From Clitopilus passeckerianus (Eukaryota; Basidiomycota; Agaricomycetes; Agaricales; Entolomataceae), in assembly GCA_944990035.1 (NCBI GenBank), contig CALYLX010000117.1:186001-250000 (forward strand): DNA of 64,000 nt. The letters are read 5' to 3'. Shown here piece after piece: positions 28,246 through 39,614 of the stretch. The notes beneath the pieces are model-generated. The model did not search any database. It was not told where the DNA came from and worked only from the letters and a program-made list of their open reading frames with translations. Numbering within the stretch: position 1 is the first letter of the stretch; each line of letters opens with the position of its first letter. Made by a program: the position numbers and the translations under genes.

Positions 28246-29712
28246 TTACACAGGTTCGGGGATATTCTGGGAGAGAGGATCAGGGGATCCCAGGTTCGGA
28301 GTCCCATCGTCGTTCCATGAGATCCTAGGTAGGGAGAAAGTATTGCGTCAGACACCGATCTTAGTGGAAGTTATGAGATATACATACGGTTGGACCATAG
28401 TACGACGAGAGCCATCACAACCTCCAGGCGTGGTAGGGTTAGCATGATAAACCTGTCAATCAAGTCTCAATTATTTGGATAACATGCTTCAAACCTTTTT
28501 TTCGCTTACAATCCAATCCTGGTTTCCCGAGGGAGACTTGAAGAAACCATTGTGACCAGGCTGGTAGTTCCTACATCGCGCCGATGAGTCTATACAATTC
28601 AAACTTAGGCCGAAACATAATCACCCATTAGCGGAAGTAAATATGGGTTGACCATACTTCGTCCAAGAGGCCGGATCGAGAGGATTCGTGCCAGTAAGTT
28701 CAAGTCGACCGAGTTTGTAGCCAGTACCAGAACAGAAGGAGGCTGAGAAGACAACGAACGTGCGTCCGTTGTGTTGCAAAACAGCAGGACCCTCGTTGAC
28801 GTTATTTCCCTCCCTTTCCCAGTCCAAGGTGGGCGCGGAAATCTTGACTGTATTTCCGACGGTTGTTGCACTGTTCATTTGCCTGTGGTCGAGGTTAAGA
28901 AGGCTCTTGTCATCAGGGGAATACGTACGAGATCCAAAGACATTGGTCTTCCACGCGATATCAGCATCAGCAGTCCATAATGCGAGAGATACGGCTTACC
29001 GGGCCCATCCCAGCTTGAGTAGACCATATAGCGATTGTTATTCCAGTTCAGGACGGTAGAATCGATTGCCCAGCCATCCCTATTAGGGAAGGCAATTCGG
29101 CCAGCATAGGACCAAGTAGATTCCCATATATCCGCTGAAGAGCCTTTGATAGCGTGCGTGCGTTCGTTGTCTAGGTTGTTGTCGGCGGTGCCAGCCGTGT
29201 AGTATCTACAGAGCTTCAGATGGGTAGTGGGCAGAGTTGTGTGAACGATACTTACACATACCAGGCATTCTCGGGGGCTTGCCTAGAAAACATCCCGATA
29301 GGCCTGAGAGAATTGATAAAAGAAAGAGGAAAAGTTCTACCAGTGGATTTCAGGCGCCCCTGCGATTCATAACTCAGAACCAACGTAAAAATGGGTTGAA
29401 GATGTCAAACTCACAAACGTTGCAGCATCGTGACGGATCACTGTCTTTCCAGATTTGCTTTGGAGAGGCATTCTTGAGCTCGTCGATGGTGGCCCCTCGA
29501 GTTATCTGAAGGTCGCCACCAGTGGTTGACATCAGGTCTATTCGGATATTAAGAAATGCATTGGAGAAGGAGGATGGATGGTACGAACAGTAGTACCCCT
29601 TGTCATAGACCATGAAGGGGTCAGGTCCACTCTGCTTGATCGGGTTCGTAAACCCAAACACGAAAAGAGCTTGTAGGAGAAGCGTAAATACTCCTAGCAT
29701 CATCTTGTACAT
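28246..29712 (-). CDS. Secreted GH43 family glycoside hydrolase (paralogue 1)
   Basis: Five-bladed beta-propeller hydrolase of family GH43, probably an arabinofuranosidase or related hemicellulase; the exact substrate is not readable. The start at 29712 (MYKMMLGVF) gives a signal peptide (LLLQALFVFG) ahead of FTNPIKQ. The general-base Asp is in GPDPFMVYDKGYYY, completed across an intron. A conserved LQITRGAT and SRCCNV segment is followed by WAPEIHW. The second Asp is in GWAIDSTVLNW and the general-acid Glu in NVNEGPAVLQ. The C-terminal part, in short exons, reads VYHANPTTPGGCDGSRRTM and ends PEPV at 28246. Its nearest relative is the downstream copy at 31244-32794, in the same orientation. 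All introns checked (for example at the YYY codon and at SRCCNV) preserve frame, so it looks functional. Confidence 0.86.
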
Positions 29713-29760
29713 CCTAGCAGGATATAATGTTTGCTCGACTTTTGGCTCGGATGTGTCGCG

Positions 29761-29767
29761 CTTTATA
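29761..29767 (-). promoter_or_regulatory. TATA box of GH43 paralogue 1
   Basis: TATAAAG on the minus strand, about 50 bases before the ATG at 29712. Confidence 0.5.
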
Positions 29768-30718
29768 AAACTTAGGGCCTTGAAGCTAGCACCACTTCCA
29801 CCAGATGGATCAGGGAGATGCCACGAGTATGTTGCCGCAGGTTTAGATCATATGAGTTGTCTTTTGCATCCGAAGGTGGTGCCCAACGGACTATTCAGGT
29901 CGGAAATCAGCCTTTTTCTCGTTCTCTGGTGGTACATGCCCAAATGGGCCACGAAGGTAGGACCATCAATAGTAAGCTAGCCTCGAGTCGATTCAGAAGC
30001 TCCATCTCGAGTGCTTCGAGACTGATGCTTAGCAGAAGGGAGCATGCTGGTCGTTGTCAACGGGAAGGCTTCTTATACCCAGTGACCAATGCCTCGACAT
30101 CATCTTGCATCGCGACCAATCCTATATCTCAGATGACTACATCAGAGGACGACTTAACAGTGTGTTCGTGGGCTAGTGTAGAACCGGAGGTGGCATGAAC
30201 TGCCGAAGTCCAATACAGATCTCATACCCACGGAGCCGAAGGGCATGAAAACAGATGCATCATGCTTGGGTTCAGTCGCCCGGCGTCAGCTTCGACTGTT
30301 CACCGATAGCAGCCGAAGAAGAATTGAGTAAGGTATCGCGCCAAATCCAGAAGACTTAAAGCTTAAGGTCGATCGGTGAAACCGTCCAGGATAGTTGATA
30401 TCGTTCAAAGTACATCCAGCCCAATGCTGTAACAATGATCCCCGCTTTCAAAAATGATCTCTGTTACGACTCAGACGCGACATCTTGCTCTTGCAGGTTC
30501 CTCAGAGCCATGGTACGGTATGAGTGTAGCAAGGCCTGGAATACCCTTGATCGTGTTGCCTCTCCCCGGTTGTCCAACCATTTCGCAATGACTTGCATAT
30601 CCCGCCCCGAAGGGCTAAGGGACCGTTCACTACTTCGTCGGGTCACTACGCCCTTGTCAATCGTTGGAGCTGTCCTGAATCAGGGGGGAAAGACGGTCGT
30701 AGCTGCCTTATCTGGTGG

Positions 30719-30749
30719 CTACCTACTCCCAGAATATGGGAGTAGGTAG
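30719..30749. repeat. Perfect 13-base hairpin
   Basis: Arms CTACCTACTCCCA and TGGGAGTAGGTAG flank a 5-base loop GAATA. It could be a hairpin in RNA, a footprint or the tip of a small inverted-repeat element; neither gene end is within 400 bases. Confidence 0.7.
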
Positions 30750-31243
30750 TTTCGTACTCGTCCCTCTCGAGTGTTAAACGGAGTCATGCAAGACATAACC
30801 TTTTCAACTTCAACATCAGGGTCGGACTGACATTGTCGGAGACCGCAAGCCGCCACGGAAAAAGGACGAGTGCGAAATTAGGCAGCCTCAGGCTCTCCCC
30901 GAGCTTTGACTGACCACTTCCCACAATGTAAGAAAGGGTCAGTCAACTCCCGGGGAGATCGAGACCCGAGATGTTTTCAGTAAGCATTTGCCTTGCCTTG
31001 AAAGCTGCAAGAGCGCTTGACGCTTCTCGCTTGGTTCAGGAGGGTGGCTAACAATCTGAGAGCCTCCCAATCAAATGTGGTATCGGAAGGGGCTTCCGAG
31101 TCGGCCATCGGAACAAATACGATCTGTTTATTTATTTATTTTTCGGAAGGGGGTCAACTTGAGGCTTGAAAAGACACATGAAAGTCACAACGAATTGCAC
31201 GACGATTTAAAACAAGAAATGTGTCTAACGGTAAGCCAATCTG

Positions 31244-32794
31244 TTAAACGGGCTCGCTAATGCTGGTGCTGAGCGAGGTCGGAGATCCAAGGTTCGGGGT
31301 TCCATCTGAATTCCAGTTGACCCTAGAAAAGCCGTTTCGATTTCAAGAGATTAGCTGAAGTATGGTGCAAAAACTTACGGCTGGACAGCAGTGTATCTAC
31401 TTCCATCGCAGTTTCCTGGAGAGTTCGTGTTGGCGTGGTATACGTTCCAAATTTGATTGCCAGAAGGGCTTTGGAAGAAACCGTTGTGGCCAGGCTAAGG
31501 TCGAGTGGTCAGCGGGTCCGGGGGAAAAGAGTTAGGCCATGATATACGTACTTGATATTGCCTGCAATCAAGGCAATTATTAGGGCGTGTATTAAAACGA
31601 AATGATTAGAAAACACAAACCCGTTTCCAGATACGAAGATCGGCTGAGAGTACTTGGTCCAGGAACTTGCGCTGAGAGGATTAGACCCAGTCAGTTCAAG
31701 CCTTCCAAGTTTGTAGCCAGTTCCAGCACAGCCAGAAGCAGAGTATACGATCCATGTGCGACCGCCGTGGTACAAAGCAGCTAAGATCAGTGATTAGAAG
31801 GATACGAAAGGGGAGACAAAGGTGATGCTTACCAGGTCCTTCGTTGACATTCGAACCAACCTTCTCCCAGTCATAGGTGGGCGTTGAGATCTTGACAGCA
31901 TTACCAACAGCAGTGGGACTCGTCATTTGACTTATCACATCCTAGTCAGCCCATGCAGCCTTCAGAAAATTTGAATCGATAACTTACGCAATGAAGAGGC
32001 ATTGATCTTTCAGATGGAAGTATTGTTAGACACACATACGTACTCGTTGATTTTGTAGAAATACTTACTAGCGCCATCCCAGCTAGAATAAACAAGGTAC
32101 CGAGTCGTTCCAAGAACCAAGATGGTAGCATCAATGGACCAGACGTCACGGTTGGGGATCGCAATGCGTCCTGGTATAAAGCAGTGCATAAGCACCTCTG
32201 TCAATCTTTGAAATCTAAGAACTAACCAGCATAGCTCCAGGATGAATCCCAGATTATGTTGGAAGATCCTTTTAGGACATTGATACGTTGATTGTCGAGG
32301 GTTCCAGTGGTACCGGCAGAGTAGTAACTGTGGGGCCCAGTTAAGCCCGTGGATGACCGGGGGAAACGTTCCAGCTACTCACATGTACCAAGAGCTGGTT
32401 GAAGATTGCCAATGAATTTCAGGGGCCCCTTCAATTTGCGAATGTGTGAGTACCTCTAATCTAAGACGAGAAAAGCAAGACCCGACGTACACACATTGCA
32501 GCATCTAGACGCCGTGCTATCCGTCCAGATAACTTTTGGTGTAGCAGTTTTGAGGCCGTTGATGGTTGTTGCCCTCGTAATTTGAATATTGGACCAGGTA
32601 GTGGAGGTCAGGTCTGGTAGTATCTCAGTACAGTAAATTAACTCCCAAGGTATTTCAATTCACTCACAGTAATAGCCTTCATGGTAGACCATGAACGGGT
32701 CAGATCCATCAGTCTTCTTGATTGGGTTGGTGAATGCAAAAACAGCCAACGCCTGGATGGCGAAGGCAAAGAAGTAAACCAGAATTTTCTGCAT
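31244..32794 (-). CDS. Secreted GH43 family glycoside hydrolase (paralogue 2)
   Basis: Tandem paralogue of the GH43 gene at 28246-29712, same strand, with the same order of motifs. The start at 32794 (MQKILVYFFAFAIQALAVFA) gives a clean signal peptide; an in-frame ATG at 32815 is possible. DPFMVYHEGYYY holds the general-base Asp, followed by LTSTTWSNIQITRATT and SRCCNV. The second Asp is in VWSIDATILV, and NVNEGP carries the acid Glu. The C-terminus reads SDGTPNLGSP and ends SEPV at 31244, closely parallel to the ending of paralogue 1. Many small introns are present, at positions mostly shared with paralogue 1. The first copy has LMSTTGGDLQ where this one has LTSTTWSNIQ, so the active-site rim differs and substrate preference may have diverged. 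Confidence 0.85.
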
Positions 32795-33405
32795 TTTCCG
32801 GCGAGCACGAAACATATTGACGAATGTCTTTCTTTTATGCGCGTCCACTGGCAAAACGCGGTCCGCTGGCGGACTGCATAGAGCCAACGTTGTTACCGGT
32901 TGCTATCGACGGAGAGCTGGGAGCAGATGCAATTCAAGTCGACCGTTCATCGCAAGGAGGATTATCCGCGTTTGCCTCAATATGGGAAAAGTTGGTTCTC
33001 GGAATCGCCCAAACTGTCCAGTTGAGATCTGCTGAGGTGCGAGGTGCAGTGGGCTTATTTTCGGATCATCATGGTCGGTGCGAAAAGTGAAATGGGGTGC
33101 GGAGGTCGGTCTGCCCTCCGGAGTACTCGGCCGGGCCGCGGACCGTACTGAGCAAGGATATTCACTTGACCGTCATTTGACATACCTCACGGGACGTCAG
33201 GACGGACTGCATGACCAGAAGAAGTGTATACGACGCAAATCACACATTGGCATCCTGACAGACCGAAGAGAACTAAGTAAAGGTATTCGTAACAGGTCGT
33301 GACAGGCCGTAAACAATGTGATCAATGTAAAGCACCCAGTGACAAAACCTTGTAAATAAATAAATATTCATGTACAAGACAAGAATTCGAGTCGTGTGCA
33401 CAGAA
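32795..33405. other. Promoter region of GH43 paralogue 2 / 3' region of VPS62-like gene
   Basis: About 610 bases. Overlapping open frames on the plus strand (32824-33302) have no protein signature. No clear TATA box is seen in front of the 32794 start. Confidence 0.4.
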
Positions 33406-35196
33406 TTACCACTCCCATGTGTCAAGGTCTGTGACGTCAATAGCAGGAGTCACTTGAATCCCACGGCGAGAGGGGTCAGACGAGAATGCACGGAGTTTGC
33501 GCGAAGCAGTAGACCAGATGCAGTCTTCATCCGTCTCATCGGCGCAGAAACCGATGGTATACGCGTCCACGGCAGTCTTCTCGCCACACTTAGCCACAGA
33601 GATCTATTTGGGGCAGGAGAAAGAAGCGAGTCAGAAGTAGTTCGATGGTCATAAGCATTCGATGCATACCGTGAACTTGGAGTCCTTGGTGAGGGTAGCA
33701 GTGCCAAATGTGGTAGTGTTCTCGGGAACGTTCTTCTCCTCCGCCGACGCGCCTGTATCGGGCTGGGCAGTGGACTTGCAGACCTGTTGAACTGCAATTC
33801 GTGGGAAGGTGGCCTTCGAAGCGGCTTGGCGAACGGAGTCGTGCAGGTAGATGGTATACGAAGAAGTATCTTTAGTCGAGACATCACCGAGGGTTTGCTA
33901 GAAGAGACGGATTAGAGAGAGACGGAAGAGGCCAGGTGACGGCAGACTCACAGACAGGGGTCCTTCGACCTTCAAGCCTTTGCTGGTCGAAGGCTTGGTG
34001 GACTGTTTGGCATCCGCTGAGCCTAGCACATCGTCTCGCAGGGGACCACCTGGACCGGTGACAACCTCACATTCGTTGTAAAAGATGTGCCACCAACAGT
34101 CGGTTTCGCCAGTGTTACCCCAAGTACCCTTGTAGTTGAGCCAATCCAAGTTGCCGCTGTATGTATCAGGGTAACTCAGGTCTACGAGGGCATCCCTGGT
34201 GTCCCAATAAACACCATTGTCCGCGGTGACATCCTGGAGCTTGAACACAACAGCATCGACATATGTGAAGGTGCCAGCGCTCGACCAGAAACCATGCGAG
34301 CCTTGGGCAACGTAACCAACTGGCCGCTGTCCATTGTCAAACTTAATGGCTTGATCGAATGGAATGGTGCTATAGGTTTAGAATTAGCATGTGGAACAAA
34401 CGTCGGTCGCGAAATAAAGCATACCCGCTGCCTTTGTCGTCGTGAGCGTGGTAGTCAACCTGAGTGGCAACACCATTGACAGTTCGAACCGTCATGCGTT
34501 CCCAATCGCCAACGTCTACGTTCCCATATGGTTAGTCAAATGGCTTCTATTCCAAGCAGCACTAAACTCACGGTCACCGACTTCGCCAACCAGTGGGACG
34601 TTCTTCCCTTGGTTGAAAGGAGTGAATAACCAATAGTAGAGATCGACGATCCCATTGGACTGTGGCAAAGAATAAGATCCACAGTCAACGGATCGGGACG
34701 ACAAGGCGCTCTAACCTTTGGAGCAATGAATGTGTAAACGGCAGGCTTCGAGTTAGTAGGGTTCTGGCCTCGAAGGAAGCCACCCTTTCCAGCGTTGACG
34801 TCCGTGGTCAAAAACAAGCCTGATCCTTGGTTGGCAGCATCGTCGAGGTTGCTAACATTGGGTGCACTGTTGACGACATTGCCATTCGAATCTGTCAACT
34901 AGATGGAGATGATCAGAAAGGAATGATTAGTGATGTGCGGTTTGTGTCAATCAAGAGGATTTGTGCACCTTGACGCCAGCGAGGAAGTATTCGACGGTGG
35001 AGGGCCAGTAGATTTCGTTGGGATGGAACCTCCACTGAGGGGCATACTTGGACGCGAGAGCAATGTTCTCTGGAGAGGGAGCCGCGAGGGCATTGAGCGT
35101 AGCGAACGCGAGAGCAGAAAGGATCGTGGTGCAGAACTAAGATCAAAAGGCTCAGCATTCCTAAGAAACGGCTGAATTGCACTCTTAACCTACCAT
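33406..35196 (-). CDS. Secreted VPS62-family protein
   Basis: Protein of the VPS62 family; yeast Vps62 was linked to vacuolar protein sorting, but many fungal members are secreted and of unknown function. The ATG at 35196 appears to stand alone on exon 1: donor GTAGGT follows immediately, and splicing to the acceptor near 35128 gives MFCTTILSALAFATLNALAA, a good signal peptide. Then come YAPQWRFHPNEIYWPSTVEYF, YYWLFTPFNQGKNVPLVGEVGD split by introns, RPVGYVAQGSHGFW and YWDTRDALVDL, typical of the family, and a C-terminal Cys-containing part (KCGEKTA, FCADETDEDC) ending DTWEW. A downstream CWWHIFYNECEVVTGPGGP segment is also family-like. The gene sits beside two GH43 genes on the same strand. 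Confidence 0.8.
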
Positions 35197-35661
35197 TGCT
35201 CGAAGGATAGACGCAAAGAAGGAGCGATGCGCGACTCCACTTTTCCTCAAGCAGTTAATCGAGTTTTATACCGGAGCCGTCCCAGCAACGAAGCCCTGGC
35301 AAGTCCATCACGGGTACCTAGAGAAGGTTGGTTGGAAGGCAGGAGTGATGCTATCCGCGTGGTCGCTATAGACAAGGAAGAGAAAAGAACAAATCAAGTG
35401 ACACCTGTCCGTGTGATACCATCCAACGTTCAGCATTACAAGCTTGTTCTTCTCGGGACTTGGACGATGAACGTGAAATCGCTAAACCTGAATTAGCTTC
35501 GGCGGCCATCAAGCTCACGCTGGGTTTGTATTGAACAAATATGCCACCTGACGCAGCTGCGTCACATATCTTTGCCGGGTTAAGGAACGTGCAGAGAAGC
35601 GCCCATGAAGTTGACATTATGAGATGAGGCTACACGAGATATCGTCTGTCGACATATGGTT
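35197..35661. other. Intergenic: VPS62-like promoter and F-box gene 3' region
   Basis: About 465 bases, both flanking genes on the minus strand. It contains a consensus TATA box at 35264-35270. The frame at 35366-35617 is not convincing. Confidence 0.45.
35264..35270 (-). promoter_or_regulatory. TATA box of the VPS62-like gene
   Basis: TATAAAA on the minus strand, about 68 bases before the ATG at 35196. This supports the proposed one-codon first exon. Confidence 0.55.
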
Positions 35662-37662
35662 CTAGAAGAACATACCACCGTAGTCGTCCGAGTAGTCGTC
35701 GTAATCGTCATAGCCCCAACCACCATCGTAATAATCATCTTCGTCCTCTTCTTCCTCTTCGTCCGTATAACCCATCACATATTCATCCCAGTCAACATCA
35801 GCGACAATTTCTTCAAGTAATTCCACCCCGCTTTCGTCTAAACGGGTACAGTCTCTCAAGACCAGGGTCTGAACCTCTGCCTTGCGTTCGCACCGCTCCA
35901 TCAGCGCGTCCCGGAGGAACTCATGGAAATCACGGCCACCCATGGGTGTACCAAAATCGACATCTTCAAGCGATAACTTGCGTAGAGCAGGGAAGAAGAC
36001 GGCAGGAACGGCAGACTTGCGTCTTCGCAAGCCAGGTCGCCTTATGGACAGCAGCTCGCTGTTTCGGGGTGTCGGGCTTGTCGGCGTGAGATCATCTGAG
36101 CGCTCGGCGATCATGGCGGTCAAGAATGTATGCGCCGATAATCCCCTGATATAGATGGTGTGAAGCTTTGGGAGGAGACCAAACATTTCCGTCCAATGCC
36201 CCATGTTCATCTGTCCACAACGGCCGGACAGGTTGAGGAACTGAAGGCGTACAAGAGGAAGTGCTCTGAAGACTGATAATGCGAGGTTCTCTCGGGGGCT
36301 TCCGTCGAGACAGGCGCTTCCCCAATATAGTTTCAGCTGAATGGCTCCGAGGGGGTTAAGGTCGTCTTGTCCCGTGAAGGATGACAAAGGATTGGCTTTT
36401 GGAGAAGCTTGCATGCAAAGGCCATTGTATCCCACGTCTTGAAGGAGCAAGGACCGGATATGTTGGGCACCCTTGGAGCGTTGCTTAGTTGATATAAATT
36501 CGATAATCCTGGAGAAGTCTTTATCAGCTGCAGATTCAGTCGTACATGCTAGTCGTAGAGTAGCATTTGAGGGGACTGTGAGACGGCGAAGAAGGTCGAG
36601 ACACGCTTGCAACTTTCCAGAGAGGACCAACAGGGTGAGTCGGGGTAGTTCGATGACACGATCAACATCTGCTGGTGCAGGGGCAGTGGCGACGATTGGT
36701 AATGCATCTGTTAGCTCGAGGACCTGGAGGTCTGGCATCCTCGATAACATTTCCACCAATTGCTCTGTCGAAGGACGACAACTTGCTGGGATGTCCTGAA
36801 GTTTGAGCTGATGAAGGTTGGCCAAATTTTGAGTCTCCCAATGGATTTTGCACCTGGTGAACTCTACAGAGCGAAGGTAGGGCATTTCGCATTGCAAAAC
36901 CTTCTCAGGGATGATGATGTTGTCGGTCTCGTAGCTTCTGGGACCAGACAGCACAAACGAGCGAAGCATAGGAGCTTCGAAGTTAAGGTCGGAAAGGACC
37001 TTTTCTATTATGCCGTAACCACCATTGAGGTCGAGGTGGTGTATTCTGGCACCTTGACGAAGGGCCAGCTCCAAGATATCCCGCATCCTAGGGGTGCTCA
37101 TCCCGACGCTGGCTTTGATGGTAAGGCCTGCACTCTTAGAGCGCTTCAACATTTCTTCAGCCCACCTGGGGTGGGTGAATGGGATGTTAGACCACAGCGA
37201 AGGGGTGTCAAAGGCAACCGAGCGCCAATGACGTGAGACGTGGGTGACCTTGATCCAGTCGAGGCGCGAAGCTATGCCTGGTGGCGCGTCGTCCCAGACA
37301 CGGTATGCAAATATCTTTGCTAGCATTTCCGGTGGAAGGTTTGAAATGGGAGCCAGGAAGTTACGCTGGGATTTGAGGGAGCGAATGTGGTCCTCCAGGC
37401 GTAAAACTTCCTGGTCTATCTGCTTGCGGGACCGTTCGGTGACTGTATCATTGCAAGGAAGGGGCGTCATCGAACGAGGGGAGCGGGGAGAACGGAGGTC
37501 ATTAGATTTCGTGAAGGTCGTAACTGTAGAAATACATGTCAGTTAGATTAAGGCTCAAAGAGCCTTTCAGCTGTCAAAAAAGGCGCCCACCTCGCATGAG
37601 AGCTTCCTGGGATTGTTGAAGAAAAGGGGCTTGAGAACCTAGACCAGCTAAAAGTTCTGACA
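35662..37662 (-). CDS. F-box protein with LRR-like repeats
   Basis: Agaricomycete-type F-box protein, probably a substrate adaptor of an SCF ubiquitin ligase; targets unknown. Exon 1 (37662-37591) encodes MSELLAGLGSQAP and splices to 37523, continuing in frame to MTPLPCNDTVTERS. A short coiled coil (RKQIDQEVLRLEDHIRSLK) precedes the F-box NLPPEMLAKIFAYRVWDDA ... WIKVTHVSRHWRSVAFDTPSLW. The remaining 450 residues contain irregular leucine-rich units (LRSFVLSG, LHQLKLQDIP, LQFLNLSG, LRKLSLEDV). The C-terminus is strongly acidic and tyrosine/glycine-rich (EEEEEDEDDYYDGG) and ends GGMFF. The family is greatly expanded in mushrooms. It shares a short divergent promoter with the epsilon-COP gene. 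Confidence 0.82.
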
Positions 37663-37851
37663 TGTTCGTTTGAATTAGTAGAGGTATATATACTAAAGGC
37701 CAGTCTAAGCGAAGGATTCGCGGTGGTTGAACAGTAACCAGTGGAAACCCCCCTTGATCGCCCACCGCCTTTACCCGTGACAGCGCGGTCACGACATAAT
37801 ACCGAAAGCTACACGTTTCAAGCGCATCTCTCCAGCTCCCTTATACTTCCA

Positions 37852-38956
37852 ATGCAATCCACAGAGCTATACCATATCAAACAACAGTTCTTCTTGGGTA
37901 CTTTGACTAGCATCTATGATATGAGAAGAGTTATTGATATGTCGTGATTTAGGTGCTTACAAGACGCTGGTGAACCTCAGCCTACCAGATCCAAATTCCC
38001 CGGATTATACCCCGACTCTCTTGTATCAGGCGCGCGCTCAGATCGCCCTGAATGATCCTAACGCCGCATTAAAGGTGCTGCCTAGCGGCTCTGAGAATGT
38101 TGCTGTGAAGGCAGCAACGTCTTTGGCGAAATATGTAGCTGCTGAGGAAGCTGAAGACTCTGGCGTGGCTGAAGCATCGTTAGAAGAACTCAGGGATCTT
38201 GCTGTTGAGATTGAAGGAGACGACGTGGAAGGCACTGATTGGGACAAGGCTCTCGTGCGTGTCCTTGCTGGAACTGCGTTCGCCAGGGCAGACGAGATTG
38301 AAGAGGCTCTCGAAACCCTCGGCACAGATACAGAGGACCTCGAGGCGTGAGTTGGATCACTTCACGCTTGCCTTCAATATCTCATGCCCCAACAGCGTCG
38401 CAGTGATTGTGCATATATACCTCTCAATCGACCGACCTGATCTCGCTAAAAAGCAGTTTGAACGATCAAAACATTGGGCGGAGGATGACCTTCTACTACA
38501 ACTCATCGAATCCAACATCATCCTGTTTACTGGGAAGGATAACTACGCGAATGCTAGCTCGTTCTACACTGAACAACTCGCAAACCCCTCGTTAACTTCA
38601 CCACATCTCTTGACCGCCCGTGGTGTCACCCGGATTCTCCAAAACGACGTTCAAGCTGCTAAATCTGATCTTGACGAAGCTCTCGAACATGTTAAGAATG
38701 ATGGCGACACCCTTGCCGCTCTAGTCGTAGCTGGTGGTCTGGGCGCCATGAAAAAGAACGAAGCGGAAGAAGCATGGACGTAAGTTTATCTCCTTGGAAC
38801 CTTCTTTGCAGACTCCCGTTCATCATGACTGATCGATATCGCAGGCGACTCGTGGCCGAACACCCATCACATCCGCTGGTGACCGACGTAGAAGAGAAAG
38901 ATGCGCTCTTCGATGAGTGCGTCGCAAAATTCACTGTACCACCAATAGCTGCATAG
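37852..38956 (+). CDS. SEC28: Coatomer subunit epsilon
   Basis: Epsilon-COP of the COPI vesicle coat, which mediates Golgi-to-ER and intra-Golgi retrograde transport; it stabilises alpha-COP through a TPR-like solenoid. Exon 1 (MQSTELYHIKQQFFLG) splices at about 37896 to GAYKTLVNLSLPDPNS. Later exons give LLYQARAQIALNDPNAALKV, LAGTAFARADEIEEALE, VHIYLSIDRPDLAKKQFE and LTARGVTRILQNDVQAA, a typical repeat series, ending CVAKFTVPPIAA. Introns at about 38350 and 38780 keep the frame. The length (about 300 residues) is normal. The divergent neighbour (F-box gene) starts only 189 bases away. Confidence 0.92.
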
Positions 38957-39614
38957 AGCCTTGGCTATGATCGTATGGAAATATAGTGCCACTATCTGTC
39001 GTTATTCATATCACTCCTACCTCGGGATCCGGCGATGCTCCAGTAGAGTTGGCAATCGTGAGAGAGCGATGATGAAATATGCTTCCGGGGATGATGATGT
39101 TTTCTTCATTTATGTCAGTTGATCATATGGTAAACGCCCGTTTATCTGCCCTTGGTCATGATGTAGCCATTCAATTTGGAGAGACTTCAGAAAAGGCAAT
39201 ATTTGGATGGCAGTTGGTGACAAGCCAGGCCCACCATTGTCCTCATGACGTGCTCAGCGCAGGGGTCATCTGCTTAAAATGAAAAGCTGTCTTGGCTACA
39301 ACCACGAACAGACAGCTTGAATTATTTCCACATGTTCATGATAATACCTGTGAATTGTGCAATCTATCATTGGCTTCATCGGCGACCAAATCGGTCAAGT
39401 GGTGCCTTGTTCGGTTTGAACTTCCATTGAGGATAGCCGGATGGCAGACAGAATGTTTGTATCAGCCGCGTACTCTTCTTCGGTTCCTTTCGTACCTAAT
39501 GCGGGGCTATTTATTGGCTGCTGGTTCGGATTCAGGATTCTTTAGGTCTTTGTACCCCAATACCACTATCCAACCCCTCCTACTCTCGTAGTTTCACGAA
39601 CTTTTTACGAACAA
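38957..39614. other. Intergenic: SEC28 3' region and Ppo promoter
   Basis: About 660 bases. An ATTGG (inverted CCAAT box) lies at about 39513, roughly 100 bases before the Ppo start, beside AT-rich sequence that may serve as the core promoter. No gene is seen. Confidence 0.4.

Larger units (their letters stand above)
29713..31243. other. Intergenic spacer between the two GH43 genes
   Basis: About 1.5 kb with a TATA box for paralogue 1 near its left end and a 13-base perfect hairpin at 30719-30749. Open frames (29612-29980, 29818-30198, 30435-30749) show no family resemblance. A short TTTA-repeat tract lies at about 31125-31140. Confidence 0.45.

Noticed and set aside
29612..30749. Several frames of 100-126 codons in the GH43 spacer
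   Set aside because: Composition and lack of homology features suggest noncoding; one overlaps antisense to GH43 exon 1.
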